Source: Methylococcaceae bacterium (GTDB lineage: Bacteria; Pseudomonadota; Gammaproteobacteria; Methylococcales; Methylomonadaceae). From it: a stretch of DNA of 64,000 bases. The stretch spans positions 61,044 to 125,043 of the forward strand of contig JABFSH010000010.1 in assembly GCA_013140705.1 (NCBI GenBank), given 5' to 3'. The notes below the pieces were generated by a model, which did not search any database, was not told where the DNA came from, and worked only from the letters and a program-made list of their open reading frames with translations. Position 1 is the stretch's first letter, and each line of letters starts with the position of its first letter. Below, piece by piece: positions 39,231 to 49,337 of this stretch. Position numbers and translations under genes: made by a program.

Positions 39231-40643
39231 ATGAACAATCAATTAGTGCATACCAAGCTCGCAACAGCTATTGGCTTGTTGCTGGCCGCTTCATCTGTTT
39301 TTGCGGAGGTTGAAGAGCCAAGATTTCAAGACTTTACACCGCTGGCAAGCTCTGCCGGTCCAACGGCTGACGAAGCAATCCCACTTACGCTTTCTAATCC
39401 GCTGTTTATCCAAAAGTCTGTTGCCGATCGTCATACGGAATTAGCGGCTGAAGAACCTAATACTGGCAATTGGGATATGAATACCCTGAACGAGACCGGC
39501 AAACAAAATGGCCGCTATTTGTTTACGGTTTATGAAACGGGTGCTGCCGGTGTTCAACGTCTTGACGTAAAGACAGGTAAAGTTGATACCATTTGGGCAA
39601 GCCTAAGTTCTTCATTTCCGACTAATTATGTTGCCTTTGATGCGTCATTCTGGACGCCGTGGGGCACTTTGATTACGGCCGAAGAAAGCTGGTCAACAGT
39701 GGCTAACGGTTCAAACAGTCCTTATGGCCGCCTGTTTGAGTTGAAGAATCCCTTGACTGCACCCGGAATCACTAATCCTCTGACGGTAGCCAGTAACGAT
39801 GGCGCCGATTTCGTGCATCAAAATGTAATTCCAAGAACCTCGCATGAGGGTATTCAGTTCGATAAAGCCGGCAACATGTATTTTATTGACGAATTGAACG
39901 GCGGCGGCATCTATAAATACACACCGAAAGCCTCAATGCAGAAAGTTACGACGGGTAAAGCCGATTATTTTGCAGCGGGTACAACCTATGTGCTTCGCGT
40001 GGGTGACGGTGCAACTCCCAATGCCACCGGTGCTTATGAATGGGTTCCGTTTACTGATGAAAATGGTCTGGCTTTGGCTGGTGCATTGACAATCACCGAT
40101 GTCAATAATGTGGTGTCTGTTGATGCCCGTAATACTACTGACTTGCCGGCTTTCAAAGGCACTGACTACCAACGTCCTGAAGATTTGCAGATTCAGAAAA
40201 TCGCAGGCAAAGAATACCTCTATGTTGCGACAACGACGACCAATGAAGTCTACCGTCTTGATTTGGCAAGCAAGACCATTTCTGTGTTTGCCAATAGAAA
40301 CACCATTGATCTTGCAACCGGCGCAGCGGTTAGCAGCGGTTTGACGAGCCCTGACAACCTGGCTATCGATCATAATGGCAACATTTATATTGTCGAAGAC
40401 CGTAATGGCGGTGTTGATGATGATATCTGGTTTGCCAGAGATTTAAACAAAGACGGTGATCTGACCGATCCCGGCGAAGGTTTGGGACGTTGGGCCTCTA
40501 ACGGTACGATCGGATCAGAGCTTTCTGGCTTGTATTTCGATCCGAAAAATAAACGTCGCGCCTGGGTCAATATCCAGCATCCAAACAGTGGCAATGATCG
40601 TACGATCGAAATCACAATCCCTGATGACGATAGCCAATCATAA
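39231..40643 (+). CDS. PhoX-like (DUF839) exported phosphatase family protein
   Basis: 470 residues with a signal peptide ending near SSVFAEVEE. DUF839 proteins are beta-propellers related to PhoX alkaline phosphatase, which use calcium and iron. Supporting segments: PWGTLITAEESW, NVIPRTSHEGIQFDKAGNMYFIDELNGGGIYKYTP, and LTSPDNLAIDHNGNIYIVEDRNGG, with the acidic residues expected for metal binding, and a calcium-loop-like DLNKDGDLTDPGE near the end. An AAGAGG ribosome site precedes the ATG. Phosphatase activity is inferred from family only. A terminator follows. Confidence 0.8.
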   Translation: MNNQLVHTKLATAIGLLLAASSVFAEVEEPRFQDFTPLASSAGPTADEAIPLTLSNPLFIQKSVADRHTELAAEEPNTGNWDMNTLNETGKQNGRYLFTVYETGAAGVQRLDVKTGKVDTIWASLSSSFPTNYVAFDASFWTPWGTLITAEESWSTVANGSNSPYGRLFELKNPLTAPGITNPLTVASNDGADFVHQNVIPRTSHEGIQFDKAGNMYFIDELNGGGIYKYTPKASMQKVTTGKADYFAAGTTYVLRVGDGATPNATGAYEWVPFTDENGLALAGALTITDVNNVVSVDARNTTDLPAFKGTDYQRPEDLQIQKIAGKEYLYVATTTTNEVYRLDLASKTISVFANRNTIDLATGAAVSSGLTSPDNLAIDHNGNIYIVEDRNGGVDDDIWFARDLNKDGDLTDPGEGLGRWASNGTIGSELSGLYFDPKNKRRAWVNIQHPNSGNDRTIEITIPDDDSQS

Positions 40644-40707
40644 TTGAGTTTACCGAAAGGTGTAACTGTCTAATTATCGATTGCTGTTCAGCCATCGGTA
40701 TCTAATA

Positions 40708-40735
40708 GATAGGCTTCAGCTTGCTGGAGCCTATC
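40708..40735. terminator. Bidirectional hairpin terminator between the PhoX-like gene and fbp
   Basis: GATAGGCT pairs with AGCCTATC, and inside it CAGC pairs with GCTG around a two-base loop, with one T-G pair between. It sits 65 bases after one gene's stop and 78 bases after the other's, where two convergent transcripts must end. Confidence 0.7.
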
Positions 40736-40812
40736 GCTTCTTGGCCCTGTGCCTTTTGCTATTCCAAATCAATCCAGGGTTATTTAAAAACCATCTTTGC
40801 CAAATGGCACGC

Positions 40813-41817
40813 TCATTGTTGTAGATGATAACTCACAATCCGTTCAACCTCGTTCTTCGAGCCCAATATCACCGGCACGCGCTGATGAATGCCGGTCGGT
40901 TTGATGTCGAGAATGCGTTCACGACCGGTTGAGCAGGCGCCTCCGGCTTGTTCGATGATAAAAGCCATCGGGTTGGCCTCATAGAGTAGGCGCAATTTAT
41001 TGGGTTTGTTGGGGTCGCGTAAGTCATAGGGGTATAGGAACACCCCGCCGCGCGTCAAGATTCTGTAGACATCGGCAACCAGTGAGGCGATCCAGCGCAT
41101 GTTGAAGTTTTTGCCGCGTGGTCCATCTTTGCCCTGAACACATTCCTCGATATAGCGCTGGACCGGTTCTTCCCAAAAGCGCTGGTTGGACATGTTGATG
41201 GCAAATTCGCTGGTTTCTTCCGGAATTTTCATGTTGGGGTGAGTCAGGATGAATTCCCCAATGTCCTGATCCAGCGTAAAGGCATTGACGCCGTGCCCGG
41301 TTGTCAGCACCATCATTGTTGATGGGCCATACAAGACAAAACCGGCGCAGACTTGTTCCGTACCTTTGCGCAAAAAATCATCCAGCTCGGCATCAACGCC
41401 TTCGCGGCAACGTAAAATCGAAAAAATGGTGCCAACCGCGAGATTAACGTCAATGTTGGACGAGCCATCCAGAGGATCGAACAGAACCAGATATTTACCT
41501 TTGGGATATTGTTCCGGAATTGCGATGAAGCCGTCAATTTCTTCGGAGGCCATCCCGGCGAGGTGCCCGGTCCAGTTAAGCGCCTCAATCATGATGTCAT
41601 TGGTGATGATATCCAGTTTTTTCTGCACTTCGCCCTGAATGTTTTCTGAATCGGCGCTGCCGAGTACGCCAATCAGGTTGCCTCGATTCACCTTGTGAGA
41701 AATTTGCTTGCAGGCGGTAACAATATTGTTCAGTAACATGCTGAACGTGCCGGACGCATCTTTTAATCCGCGTTGTTGTTCGATGATAAACTGGGTTAAA
41801 GTGACGTGATTAGCCAT
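40813..41817 (-). CDS. fbp: Fructose-1,6-bisphosphatase class I
   Basis: 334 residues. It removes the 1-phosphate of fructose-1,6-bisphosphate in gluconeogenesis and in ribulose-type carbon cycles. The metal site is seen as [24 protein letters not shown] near residue 108, with EEIDGFI before it and [32 protein letters not shown] near residue 265. Single gene. Confidence 0.97.
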   Translation of the reverse strand: MANHVTLTQFIIEQQRGLKDASGTFSMLLNNIVTACKQISHKVNRGNLIGVLGSADSENIQGEVQKKLDIITNDIMIEALNWTGHLAGMASEEIDGFIAIPEQYPKGKYLVLFDPLDGSSNIDVNLAVGTIFSILRCREGVDAELDDFLRKGTEQVCAGFVLYGPSTMMVLTTGHGVNAFTLDQDIGEFILTHPNMKIPEETSEFAINMSNQRFWEEPVQRYIEECVQGKDGPRGKNFNMRWIASLVADVYRILTRGGVFLYPYDLRDPNKPNKLRLLYEANPMAFIIEQAGGACSTGRERILDIKPTGIHQRVPVILGSKNEVERIVSYHLQQ

Positions 41818-41876
41818 TCTTAAAGGTCTCCGTGATCAGTTTATGGATTGAGAGTGAGGGGTATTCATTTCACGCC

Positions 41877-42149
41877 TTATTTTTTACCGATGAGTGTATG
41901 GTAAATTTTAAAGGAAAGTATCGGTGCAGCTAAGACAAAAGTAATTGCATTGGCAAAGATGATGGCATTGTCCTTAAGATAAAAACCGTAGATCAGCCAG
42001 CACAGAACACCGGTAGTGAATAAACTGTACATGGATAGTGAAAGTGATTGGGTATCCCTGGTTTTGACGGTCATTACGGCTTGCGGCAAAAATGAACTGG
42101 TTGTCAGCGTTGCGGCCAGATAGCCGATGATTTCTGGTGTTATCGTCAT
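41877..42149 (-). CDS. SemiSWEET-type PQ-loop sugar transporter
   Basis: 90 residues from ATG 42149, the normal SemiSWEET length (an upstream start would add 15 polar residues). Three membrane helices with the PQ motif FLPQAVMTVKTRDTQSLSL between the first two, then YSLFTTGVLCWLIYGFYLKDNAIIFANAITFVL. Such proteins work as dimers that carry small sugars across the cytoplasmic membrane; the substrate is unknown. It lies upstream of fbp on the same strand with 59 bases between. Confidence 0.88.
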   Translation of the reverse strand: MTITPEIIGYLAATLTTSSFLPQAVMTVKTRDTQSLSLSMYSLFTTGVLCWLIYGFYLKDNAIIFANAITFVLAAPILSFKIYHTLIGKK

Positions 42150-42263
42150 GGGTCGATCGGTGTATGTCTGCAAATGGATGGTCATTATAATCACTGCGCT
42201 AAAAAGTCGGCAGTTTTCTTCGGCCGCGTATCCTCATTCAATGATCTCAATCTGACATTGGAG

Positions 42264-42298
42264 TTATTCACAAAAGCTGTGGATAACTTTGTGGATTG
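42264..42298. promoter_or_regulatory. Cluster of three DnaA-box-like 9-mers in an AT-rich intergenic region
   Basis: TTATTCACA at 42264-42272 (one mismatch to TTATCCACA), then on the other strand a perfect TTATCCACA at 42278-42286 and CAATCCACA at 42290-42298. Spacing is 5 and 3 bases. The flank at 42340-42420 is very AT-rich. The region lies between the divergently unrelated SemiSWEET start and the hrpA end (42150-42520), which holds no gene. Confidence 0.5.
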
Positions 42299-42520
42299 AC
42301 TGTTTTATCATGCGCTTAATAGCGGTTTATATTACAGTTTTGTTAAATTGACTAAAAACCATTCAATACATTTATTATATAAATATCAATATTTTGAGTT
42401 TTAATTTTGCTTGTATAAGTGCTAAATGACAAGCGATCTAACACATTAGCTCTGTCTGTGCACAAATAGTATTGAATCAAAATGATATTTAAAGAAATAG
42501 GTTTTCAATTTTGGCATGTA

Positions 42521-45500
42521 TTAACCTCTCTCATCCCAGGCCTTGTCCATGCGTTTGGCGGAAATCGGATAGGCGGTTTTCAGTTGCTGGGCAAATAGCG
42601 AAACTCTAAATTCTTCAAGCGCCCAACGAAAGGGATCTTGTTCAGGAATGACGATATTTTTTTTGGCTTTTCTCTCTACTTCCTGCCAGAACCGCGTAGA
42701 GTAACGGCTTATCTCCCCCATCTTTTGCTGGTCATTGGAGAGTTTATCGAGGCGATATTGTATGGCTTTCAGATAGCGGGGAATGGCTTTGAAATGTTGG
42801 TAAGGCGTTTGGCGAATGAAGCCGGCATAGATAAGCAAGTCCAGCTGTTGATTGACATCTTTGCAGAGGGGAACATTGGCATTGAAACGATTGATTGCGG
42901 TTTTTATGGCAGAATAAAGCGTCATAATGTCCATTGCCGCTTTGCCTGCTTCGTTCGCCGTATTCATCAGATTGGCCTTGTTTTGCTGCAGGCTTTGTTC
43001 AAAAGAGGATTGGCTTCTTAAGTTTCGGCCTTCAACAAAAACACTATTCAGGATCAGATACAACATGTCGTCTTTGAAATTGGCAGATACCGACTCATTG
43101 ATGATGGCGTGTTTGGGCAAACGGTTATAGGCTAACTCGATGGTCGCCGATTGCGGCATATTTTTCTGGATGTAGGTGCATTCCTTGCGTAAAGCCAGTT
43201 GAAACAGACGTATCAAACCCGCCTGGTGATGAAAGATGGCCTTGGCTTCCGTGTCAAAAATACGCACGCCCACGGTATCGCCTTCATCAATAATGGCGGG
43301 AAAACCGGCGAAACTTTGGCCTTTTTGAATAAATTGATAGGTGACAGGCAAATCATCGAACGCCCATTGAATACAACCGGTATGATTGAGTTCATCGGCG
43401 GCAATTTGATCAAAGCTTTGACCGGCTTCCGACGTGTATTTCAGCTGTAGTTTTTTTAAATCACGCCCATAATCCAGCAATCTATCCTGATCGTCGATGA
43501 CTCTGAAATTCATTTTCAGGTGATCAGTGACAGCATCCATAGCCCAATCATTTAAAGGAATGGCCTCGCCGGTCAGTTTTCGCAGACGATTGCCTAGCCA
43601 TTCCTGCAAAGTACCTTTGAAATCCGGTTCAATTTCAAGACATTGTTTGGCAGTTTGCGGCACCGGCACAAAATGTTTTCTCAAATGCTTGGGCAGGGCT
43701 TTTATCAGTGCAATACACTTTTCTTCGAGCAGCCCCGGCACCAGCCAGTCAAAAGGCGCTTGCGATAGCTGATTCAGTTGATGAACAGGAATGATGGCCG
43801 TGACGCCATCTTCATCATGACCGGGTTCAAACCGGTATTGGAGAGCAATTGTCAGATTGCCGATTTTTTTGTGGTCGGGAAAATCCCATTCGTTGACAAA
43901 ATCTTCCTGCTCGCGGGTTAAGTCTTCTTTGGTGAGAAACAGGATTTTAGAATTGGCTTTCTCTGCCGTTTTGCGCCATTTATCCAGCGTAATGCCATTG
44001 ACGACTTCGGCAGGTAGTTTGTTATCATAAAATTGGTATAGCCATTGTTCGTCTTCGACCAAATCGACGCGACGACCTTTGTGTTGAATGATACCGACTT
44101 CTTCCAGGAGTTTTTGATTGGCGACATAGAAAGGCGCGTTACTGTGATAATCGTGATCGACCAATGCGGATTGGATGAAAATTTGCCGGGCGGCCTTGGC
44201 ATCCACGTGTTCATAAGGGATTTTTCGACCGGCTTGCAAGGTCAGGCCATACAAAAGAGTGCGTTCGTGCACGGCGCAGCGGGCAGCTTTTTTCTCCCAG
44301 TGTGGATCGTAGTAGTTATGTTTGACCAGATGCGGTGCGGCCTGTTCTATCCATTCCGGCTCGATTTTCGCTACGGTGCGGGCGTAAACCTTGCTGGTTT
44401 CGACCTGTTCCGCCGCCATGATCCACTTTGGCCGGGCTTTGTGCTGGCCGGAGCCGGGAAAAATAAAGAACTTTAATCCGCGTGCGCCAAGGTATTCATA
44501 TTGTTCATGTCGGAAGCCGATGTTGGATAACAGGCCGGGTAACAAGGCACGATGAATTTCTTCGTAACTTGCATCGACTATATTGGGCTTCATTTTCAGA
44601 TCGCCTTTAATGACCTGCATGATTTGCGCATGGATGTCGAACCATTCGCGCATGCGGATGTAGGACATAAAATGATCCGTGCAATATTTGCGCAACTTGC
44701 TATTGGACAGATGTTTTTTCTGTTCTTCAAATTGATTCCAGATATTCAAAAGCGTTAGAAAATCGGAATCCTCTTTTCGAAATACGGCATGCTTGGCTTC
44801 AGCCTGGGGCATTTTGTCAGCCGGTTTGTCACGAGGATCCTGAATGCTGAGAGCAGCGACGATGATCGCCACTTCGGTCAGACAGTGCTGCTGTTCGGCT
44901 GCAATCAGCATGCGTGCCAGTTTGGGATCGGTCGGGAATTTGGCGAGTTGCTTGCCTATCTCTGTGAGTTTGCCCTGTTTATCAAGGGCATTGACCTCAT
45001 GTAAGGCATTTTTGCCGTCCCGAATCATTTTTTCTTCAGGAGGCTCCAAGAAAGGAAAGTCTTCGATGTCACCCAGATTTAAAGACGTCATTTGCAAAAT
45101 GACCGCCGATAAATTGGTGCGCATGATTTCCGGTTCGGTAAATTCCGACCTGGCTAAATAGTCATCATGCGAATACAGCCGAATGCAGATGCCCTCTGCG
45201 ACCCGTCCGCAACGCCCGGCTCTTTGGTTGGCGCTGGATTGGGAAATGCGCTCAATCGGCAGGCGCTGGATTTTGCTGCGATGGCTGTAACGGCTGATGC
45301 GGGCGTGGCCGGTGTCGATGACGCAGCGAATACCCGGCACCGTTAATGACGTTTCCGCGACATTGGTGGCCAACACGATGCGCAGCTTGCCACCTTTGGG
45401 ATTAAAAACGCGTTCCTGCTCGCTGACACTAAGTTTTGAATACAAAGGCAGAATTTCATACTGCGTGGGGTGATGTTTCTTTAATGAATCGGTGGTTTCC

Positions 45501-46444
45501 CGGATTTCCCGCTCACCGCTCAGAAAAATCAGAATATCGCCGCGCAGATCTCGATAGAGTTCGTCAACCGCATCCAGAATGGCGCGTTGCAGATCATCAC
45601 TCGTTTCATCACTTTCCTCGTCATCTTTTTCGGTACTGATCGGACGATAACGGGTGTCAACCGGATAGGTTCGACCTGAAACCTCAATGATGGGGGCATT
45701 ATTAAAATGCGTGGAAAATCGTTGTTGATCGATGGTGGCCGAGGTAATGATCAGTTTCAGATCGGGGCGTTTCGGCAACAGCCACCTCATATAGCCCAAT
45801 AGAAAGTCAATATTGAGGCTGCGTTCGTGCGCTTCATCGATAATGATGGTGTCGTATTGATTCAGGTAGGGATCGTTCTGAGATTCAGCCAGTAATATCC
45901 CGTCGGTCATCAGTTTAACGAGCGAGTCAGCATGGGTTTTGTCATTAAAGCGGATCTTATAACCGACCGACTTGCCGATGGATTCGCCCAATTCTTCGGC
46001 GATGCGGTCGGCAACGGTGCGTGCGGCAATGCGTCTCGGCTGGGTATGGCCTATAAAACCGGAAGCCCCCAAGCCAAGCGACAAACAAATTTTAGGTAAC
46101 TGCGTGGTTTTGCCGGAACCGGTTTCGCCGCACACAATCAAGACCTGATGATCTTTAATCAGTTGAGCGATGTCATCCTTTTTGCCGGTAACCGGTAAGT
46201 CTGGAAAATTCAAAGGGGGAATGCTGGCCAGACGCCGGTTTCGTGATGAAACAGATTTTTCAATTCGGCAGGCTAGGGCATTGAGTTGCTCTTCTGGCGT
46301 TTTCGTTTTGCTGTTCTTATCGCGATTGGGCTGCGAGCGTTCGTGACGAAGTCTATCTAACTGTCGCTTGAATGCCGGTTTATCCTGACTAAGACAAAAC
46401 GCGATCTGGTTAGAAAGTTGTTTAATTTGATCGGAGGAAGACAT
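42521..46444 (-). CDS. hrpA: ATP-dependent RNA helicase HrpA
   Basis: About 1307 residues from ATG 46444 (an upstream start adds 27 unlikely residues). A DEAH-box RNA helicase that helps rescue stalled ribosomes and process mRNA in the cytoplasm. Walker A CGETGSGKTTQLPKI, the DEAHERSLNIDFLLGYMRW box, SATIDQQRF and QRAGRCGRVAEGICIRLY lie in the first ~450 residues, followed by the helicase-associated domain and the long HrpA-specific C-terminal region (KLMEEV-type repeats and DUF3418). Length is normal for the family. Divergent from cmoM. Confidence 0.96.
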   Translation of the reverse strand: MSSSDQIKQLSNQIAFCLSQDKPAFKRQLDRLRHERSQPNRDKNSKTKTPEEQLNALACRIEKSVSSRNRRLASIPPLNFPDLPVTGKKDDIAQLIKDHQVLIVCGETGSGKTTQLPKICLSLGLGASGFIGHTQPRRIAARTVADRIAEELGESIGKSVGYKIRFNDKTHADSLVKLMTDGILLAESQNDPYLNQYDTIIIDEAHERSLNIDFLLGYMRWLLPKRPDLKLIITSATIDQQRFSTHFNNAPIIEVSGRTYPVDTRYRPISTEKDDEESDETSDDLQRAILDAVDELYRDLRGDILIFLSGEREIRETTDSLKKHHPTQYEILPLYSKLSVSEQERVFNPKGGKLRIVLATNVAETSLTVPGIRCVIDTGHARISRYSHRSKIQRLPIERISQSSANQRAGRCGRVAEGICIRLYSHDDYLARSEFTEPEIMRTNLSAVILQMTSLNLGDIEDFPFLEPPEEKMIRDGKNALHEVNALDKQGKLTEIGKQLAKFPTDPKLARMLIAAEQQHCLTEVAIIVAALSIQDPRDKPADKMPQAEAKHAVFRKEDSDFLTLLNIWNQFEEQKKHLSNSKLRKYCTDHFMSYIRMREWFDIHAQIMQVIKGDLKMKPNIVDASYEEIHRALLPGLLSNIGFRHEQYEYLGARGLKFFIFPGSGQHKARPKWIMAAEQVETSKVYARTVAKIEPEWIEQAAPHLVKHNYYDPHWEKKAARCAVHERTLLYGLTLQAGRKIPYEHVDAKAARQIFIQSALVDHDYHSNAPFYVANQKLLEEVGIIQHKGRRVDLVEDEQWLYQFYDNKLPAEVVNGITLDKWRKTAEKANSKILFLTKEDLTREQEDFVNEWDFPDHKKIGNLTIALQYRFEPGHDEDGVTAIIPVHQLNQLSQAPFDWLVPGLLEEKCIALIKALPKHLRKHFVPVPQTAKQCLEIEPDFKGTLQEWLGNRLRKLTGEAIPLNDWAMDAVTDHLKMNFRVIDDQDRLLDYGRDLKKLQLKYTSEAGQSFDQIAADELNHTGCIQWAFDDLPVTYQFIQKGQSFAGFPAIIDEGDTVGVRIFDTEAKAIFHHQAGLIRLFQLALRKECTYIQKNMPQSATIELAYNRLPKHAIINESVSANFKDDMLYLILNSVFVEGRNLRSQSSFEQSLQQNKANLMNTANEAGKAAMDIMTLYSAIKTAINRFNANVPLCKDVNQQLDLLIYAGFIRQTPYQHFKAIPRYLKAIQYRLDKLSNDQQKMGEISRYSTRFWQEVERKAKKNIVIPEQDPFRWALEEFRVSLFAQQLKTAYPISAKRMDKAWDERG

Positions 46445-46547
46445 TAAAACAGCAAGGGTAAATACGTTATTATACGTGACCGGCACTGATTGAGTAGAAT
46501 CGTGTGCTGATTCTTTATGCAGCAAGGATTAATTTTTATATAAAACG

Positions 46548-47318
46548 ATGTCAATCAAGCAAGACCGGAATTTTGATAGTCTTATCGAACGTTTTGAGCA
46601 GAAAGTCTACGACACTAAAAAAGGCGATTGGCGCCTAAAGTTGCTAAAAGAAGATCTCAGTGATTTTTATCAGCGCGCTCAGCCTTTGGCAATCTGGGAT
46701 GCCGGTTGCGGTCTGGCGCAAATGAGCGTTTGGCTGGCGGAACAGGGTCATCGACTGACGTTGTGTGACATCTCTCAGCAAATGCTGCTCCGCGCTCAGC
46801 AGCAATTTGAGCAATCCGGACTTCAAGCGGAGTTTTTACATGAAGCCGCACAAACGCTGGCTCCCCGTTTGCCGCAATTTGATTTGGTCTTATTGCACGC
46901 GGTACTGGAATGGCTGGCTCAACCGATGTCGGTGCTGGAGGCGGTTGCCAAGCAAGTAAAGCCGGGTGGTTTTTTGTCACTGATGTTTTACAACCGCAAT
47001 GCCATGATTTATACCAATATCTTAAAAGGCGGCTGGCGCTGGAAGCATTTGCTGGATGGCAGCTATCTCGGCAAAGGCAAACGCCTGACGCCACCGAATC
47101 CTCAATATCCTCACGAAGTTATCAGTCAATTGGAAAACTGGGGTTTTACCATCACAACACACACCGGCATTCGGGTCTTCCATGATTATCTGGCCAAGGA
47201 TATTCTTGAAAACAGTGATGAGGCTGAGCTATTTGAGCTGGAGTACCGTTATTGCAGAATGCCCACCTATCGGGATATGGGACGCTATGTTCATGTATTG
47301 GCGCGGCGCTCTCAGTAA
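46548..47318 (+). CDS. cmoM: tRNA 5-carboxymethoxyuridine methyltransferase
   Basis: 256 residues. It methylates cmo5U at the wobble position of tRNAs. The SAM-binding motif WDAGCGLAQMSVWLAEQGH is near residue 50; DFDLVLLHAVLEWL and LSLMFYNRNAMIYTNILKGGWR are typical of the family, also called SmtA. The N-terminal NFDSLIERFEQKVYDTKKGDWRLKLL matches CmoM. Divergent from hrpA, both RNA-linked. Confidence 0.92.
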   Translation: MSIKQDRNFDSLIERFEQKVYDTKKGDWRLKLLKEDLSDFYQRAQPLAIWDAGCGLAQMSVWLAEQGHRLTLCDISQQMLLRAQQQFEQSGLQAEFLHEAAQTLAPRLPQFDLVLLHAVLEWLAQPMSVLEAVAKQVKPGGFLSLMFYNRNAMIYTNILKGGWRWKHLLDGSYLGKGKRLTPPNPQYPHEVISQLENWGFTITTHTGIRVFHDYLAKDILENSDEAELFELEYRYCRMPTYRDMGRYVHVLARRSQ

Positions 47319-47560
47319 GTTTTTCAGCTCTACATTGGCATATAATAAAATTTCAACGGAGTTTTTAGGAAATCTGGCCAGCAAAAGCTGTCATTTGAAA
47401 TTTCATAAGTATTGTGGTTTTTCGACCCAAAAGAGACCTTCAGAACAAATCCTGAAAATAGCCAGTTTATCCTGTGATTTTTAAAAAGCCGGTACTATAA
47501 CTTGTTTCTTTAAACGAAAATGCTTTGACTAGAACAATTAACGCATCTACAATTATTGCC

Positions 47561-47857
47561 ATGAGTAAAAAATTTACTTGGCAGGAAAGCAAACGGCAAA
47601 CAAACTTGGATAAGCACAAGCTTGATTTCATTGATGCGGATTGGGTACTTGAAAGCCCTTATCGCATGGATATAGATACCGAACGCAGCGGTGAACGCCG
47701 CCAACAATCCTTTGCCTATGTGTTCGATCTGCTGATGGTGTTGACCGTAGTGTATCTGCATGGCGCAATCCCACATATCATCAGCTTCCGCCCGGCTAAA
47801 CGTAGCGAAAGAGAGGCTTACCATGACTGGCTTGAAAATGACTATGATGACGATTGA
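47561..47857 (+). CDS. brnT: BrnT family ribonuclease toxin
   Basis: 98 residues from ATG 47561. BrnT cleaves RNA and is neutralised by BrnA. Seen: FTWQESKRQTNLDKHKLDF at the start (the BrnT WDxxKxxxNxxKHG-like motif), YVFDLLMVLTVVYLH, and IISFRPAKRSEREAYHDWLE, with the catalytic Arg and Glu. The stop overlaps the brnA start by 35 bases, so both are translated from one transcript. Confidence 0.9.
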   Translation: MSKKFTWQESKRQTNLDKHKLDFIDADWVLESPYRMDIDTERSGERRQQSFAYVFDLLMVLTVVYLHGAIPHIISFRPAKRSEREAYHDWLENDYDDD

Positions 47858-48158
47858 AGAAATGCGCTCTGCCCGCGAGCGAGGCGAATCAAAAACAGAT
47901 GTAGCGCTTTTGCGCCAAAACAAGTTGGCCGATGTCGAACCCGAAGACGACGAGGATTCACCGGACGCGACCGAGCTCATGCGAGAGGTTATCGCCCGGC
48001 GCCGTGCCGGGCGTCCGGCAGGCAGCGGCAATAAAGAACAGGTTGCCATCCGTTTCGACAAGGATGTGCTAAATGCCTTTCGTGCCACAGGCCGTGGCTG
48101 GCAAACGCGGATGAACGACGCCCTGAAGGCGTGGCTTAAAGAACACGCACCGGGATAA
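47823..48158 (+). CDS. brnA: BrnA family antitoxin
   Basis: About 111 residues from ATG 47823; ATG 47838 or 47847 could also be used. The C-terminal ribbon-helix-helix-like domain is clear: QVAIRFDKDVLNAFRATGRGWQTRMNDALKAWLKEH. The acidic middle (DVEPEDDEDSPDATELM) is usual for antitoxins. It should bind BrnT and repress the operon. Convergent with the next gene. Confidence 0.88.
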   Translation: MTGLKMTMMTIEEMRSARERGESKTDVALLRQNKLADVEPEDDEDSPDATELMREVIARRRAGRPAGSGNKEQVAIRFDKDVLNAFRATGRGWQTRMNDALKAWLKEHAPG

Positions 48159-48181
48159 CAGCCAGTAGCACCGTGCGTAAC

Positions 48182-48955
48182 TCAATCGAGAAGTAAATGG
48201 TTTCGGTAAGTTTCAAAAATTTTACGGATACGATTGTCGTTTGATGCTCTGGCGAAGTCAGCAATGGAAACACCTTCATAGTCTTTCTCGTCCAAGTTTG
48301 GTTTCCACCGTAGCATAGACTCAATGGCTTTGATGTCTTTTCTTCGAATTGCAGCGCGCAGATTCCGAGTTGCACTCAGTCGCATTCTAATTGCGCGATT
48401 TTCTTTAGCTATTTCGTCCTTGTGGCGAAGATAGCCGGTCTTCACTAAGGCCTGATGTAGTCGATAATTTGCAGCGCTAATCTCAAGAGCAACTTCAATA
48501 AGTTCAGGGTAAATTGCAGCAGATATACCGAGAGTTCTAACTAGAGTTTCAAGCAAAGATGGGTTCTTGCTGCTTAAGGCAGTTCCGATACAAACATCTG
48601 CCCACTTTTCACGAGTCGTTGCTTTGCACGGAACATTTGCTATCAAATAGAAAAATACATGGTCAAGAAAAATAACGCTTTCACTGGCTTCAATTAACCA
48701 CGACTGAAGAATACTGTCCCAATCTATTGTAAACCGGAAATCATATGCTGTAATTCGCAACGCATCTGCCCATGAGTGGTATTCTAGTAGTTCAGACGGA
48801 TGTGTTTTCCGTAAGTCATTCCCAAGCAATTCAATCTCTGTGAGTGCTGCACGGAAATCTCTGGCACTGCAAGTCGTGCAGAATGGTTGGACACACCAAT
48901 TATTCTTTTCTGCCTTGGCTAAAAGATCAAGAAACGATTCCACTGAGGAAGCCAC
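48182..48955 (-). CDS. Unrecognised protein with N-terminal CxxC and an ankyrin-like C-terminus
   Basis: 257 residues. The start carries WCVQPFCTTCSARDFRAAL with three cysteines in a CxxC context. The middle is helical. Residues about 195-245 resemble one and a half ankyrin repeats (NLRAAIRRKDIKAIESMLRW; NLDEKDYEGVSIADFAR). I do not recognise a family. Composition is AT-richer than the core genes, fitting an accessory region. No operon partners. Confidence 0.6.
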   Translation of the reverse strand: MASSVESFLDLLAKAEKNNWCVQPFCTTCSARDFRAALTEIELLGNDLRKTHPSELLEYHSWADALRITAYDFRFTIDWDSILQSWLIEASESVIFLDHVFFYLIANVPCKATTREKWADVCIGTALSSKNPSLLETLVRTLGISAAIYPELIEVALEISAANYRLHQALVKTGYLRHKDEIAKENRAIRMRLSATRNLRAAIRRKDIKAIESMLRWKPNLDEKDYEGVSIADFARASNDNRIRKIFETYRNHLLLD

Positions 48956-49337
48956 GCTAATATGATATGTGTTGAATACTAAGTCTTACAAGAGGGGTAT
49001 TGAGTAGAAATTCAGAGTAGTGAACCACTTGCTCATTAGTATTTTCACCATTCAGAAGATTCATTTTCATGTTTTCCACCCATAATTACAGTTAACTAAC
49101 ACCTATCACAACCTAAAATTGGATGTTTTTATTATAATGGTTCATAGCCAATTATACTTTAATTCAATAGGTTATATGCTACAGTTGCTTTTGCAGCCCA
49201 AAGTGATGAAAAACAGGAAAGCTGCAGCATTTTTTTCTTCAGATAGGACTTTGACCAGGAACTCTAATTATTTTAAAAATATTCTCGGCACAAAATGAGA
49301 AAGGCTGCTTATCACCATTTGCTTGCAGGCTAAATTA
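48956..49337. other. Intergenic region
   Basis: About 380 AT-rich bases between two accessory genes pointing away from each other. It should hold both promoters. No clear repeat, hairpin or small gene was seen. Confidence 0.4.
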
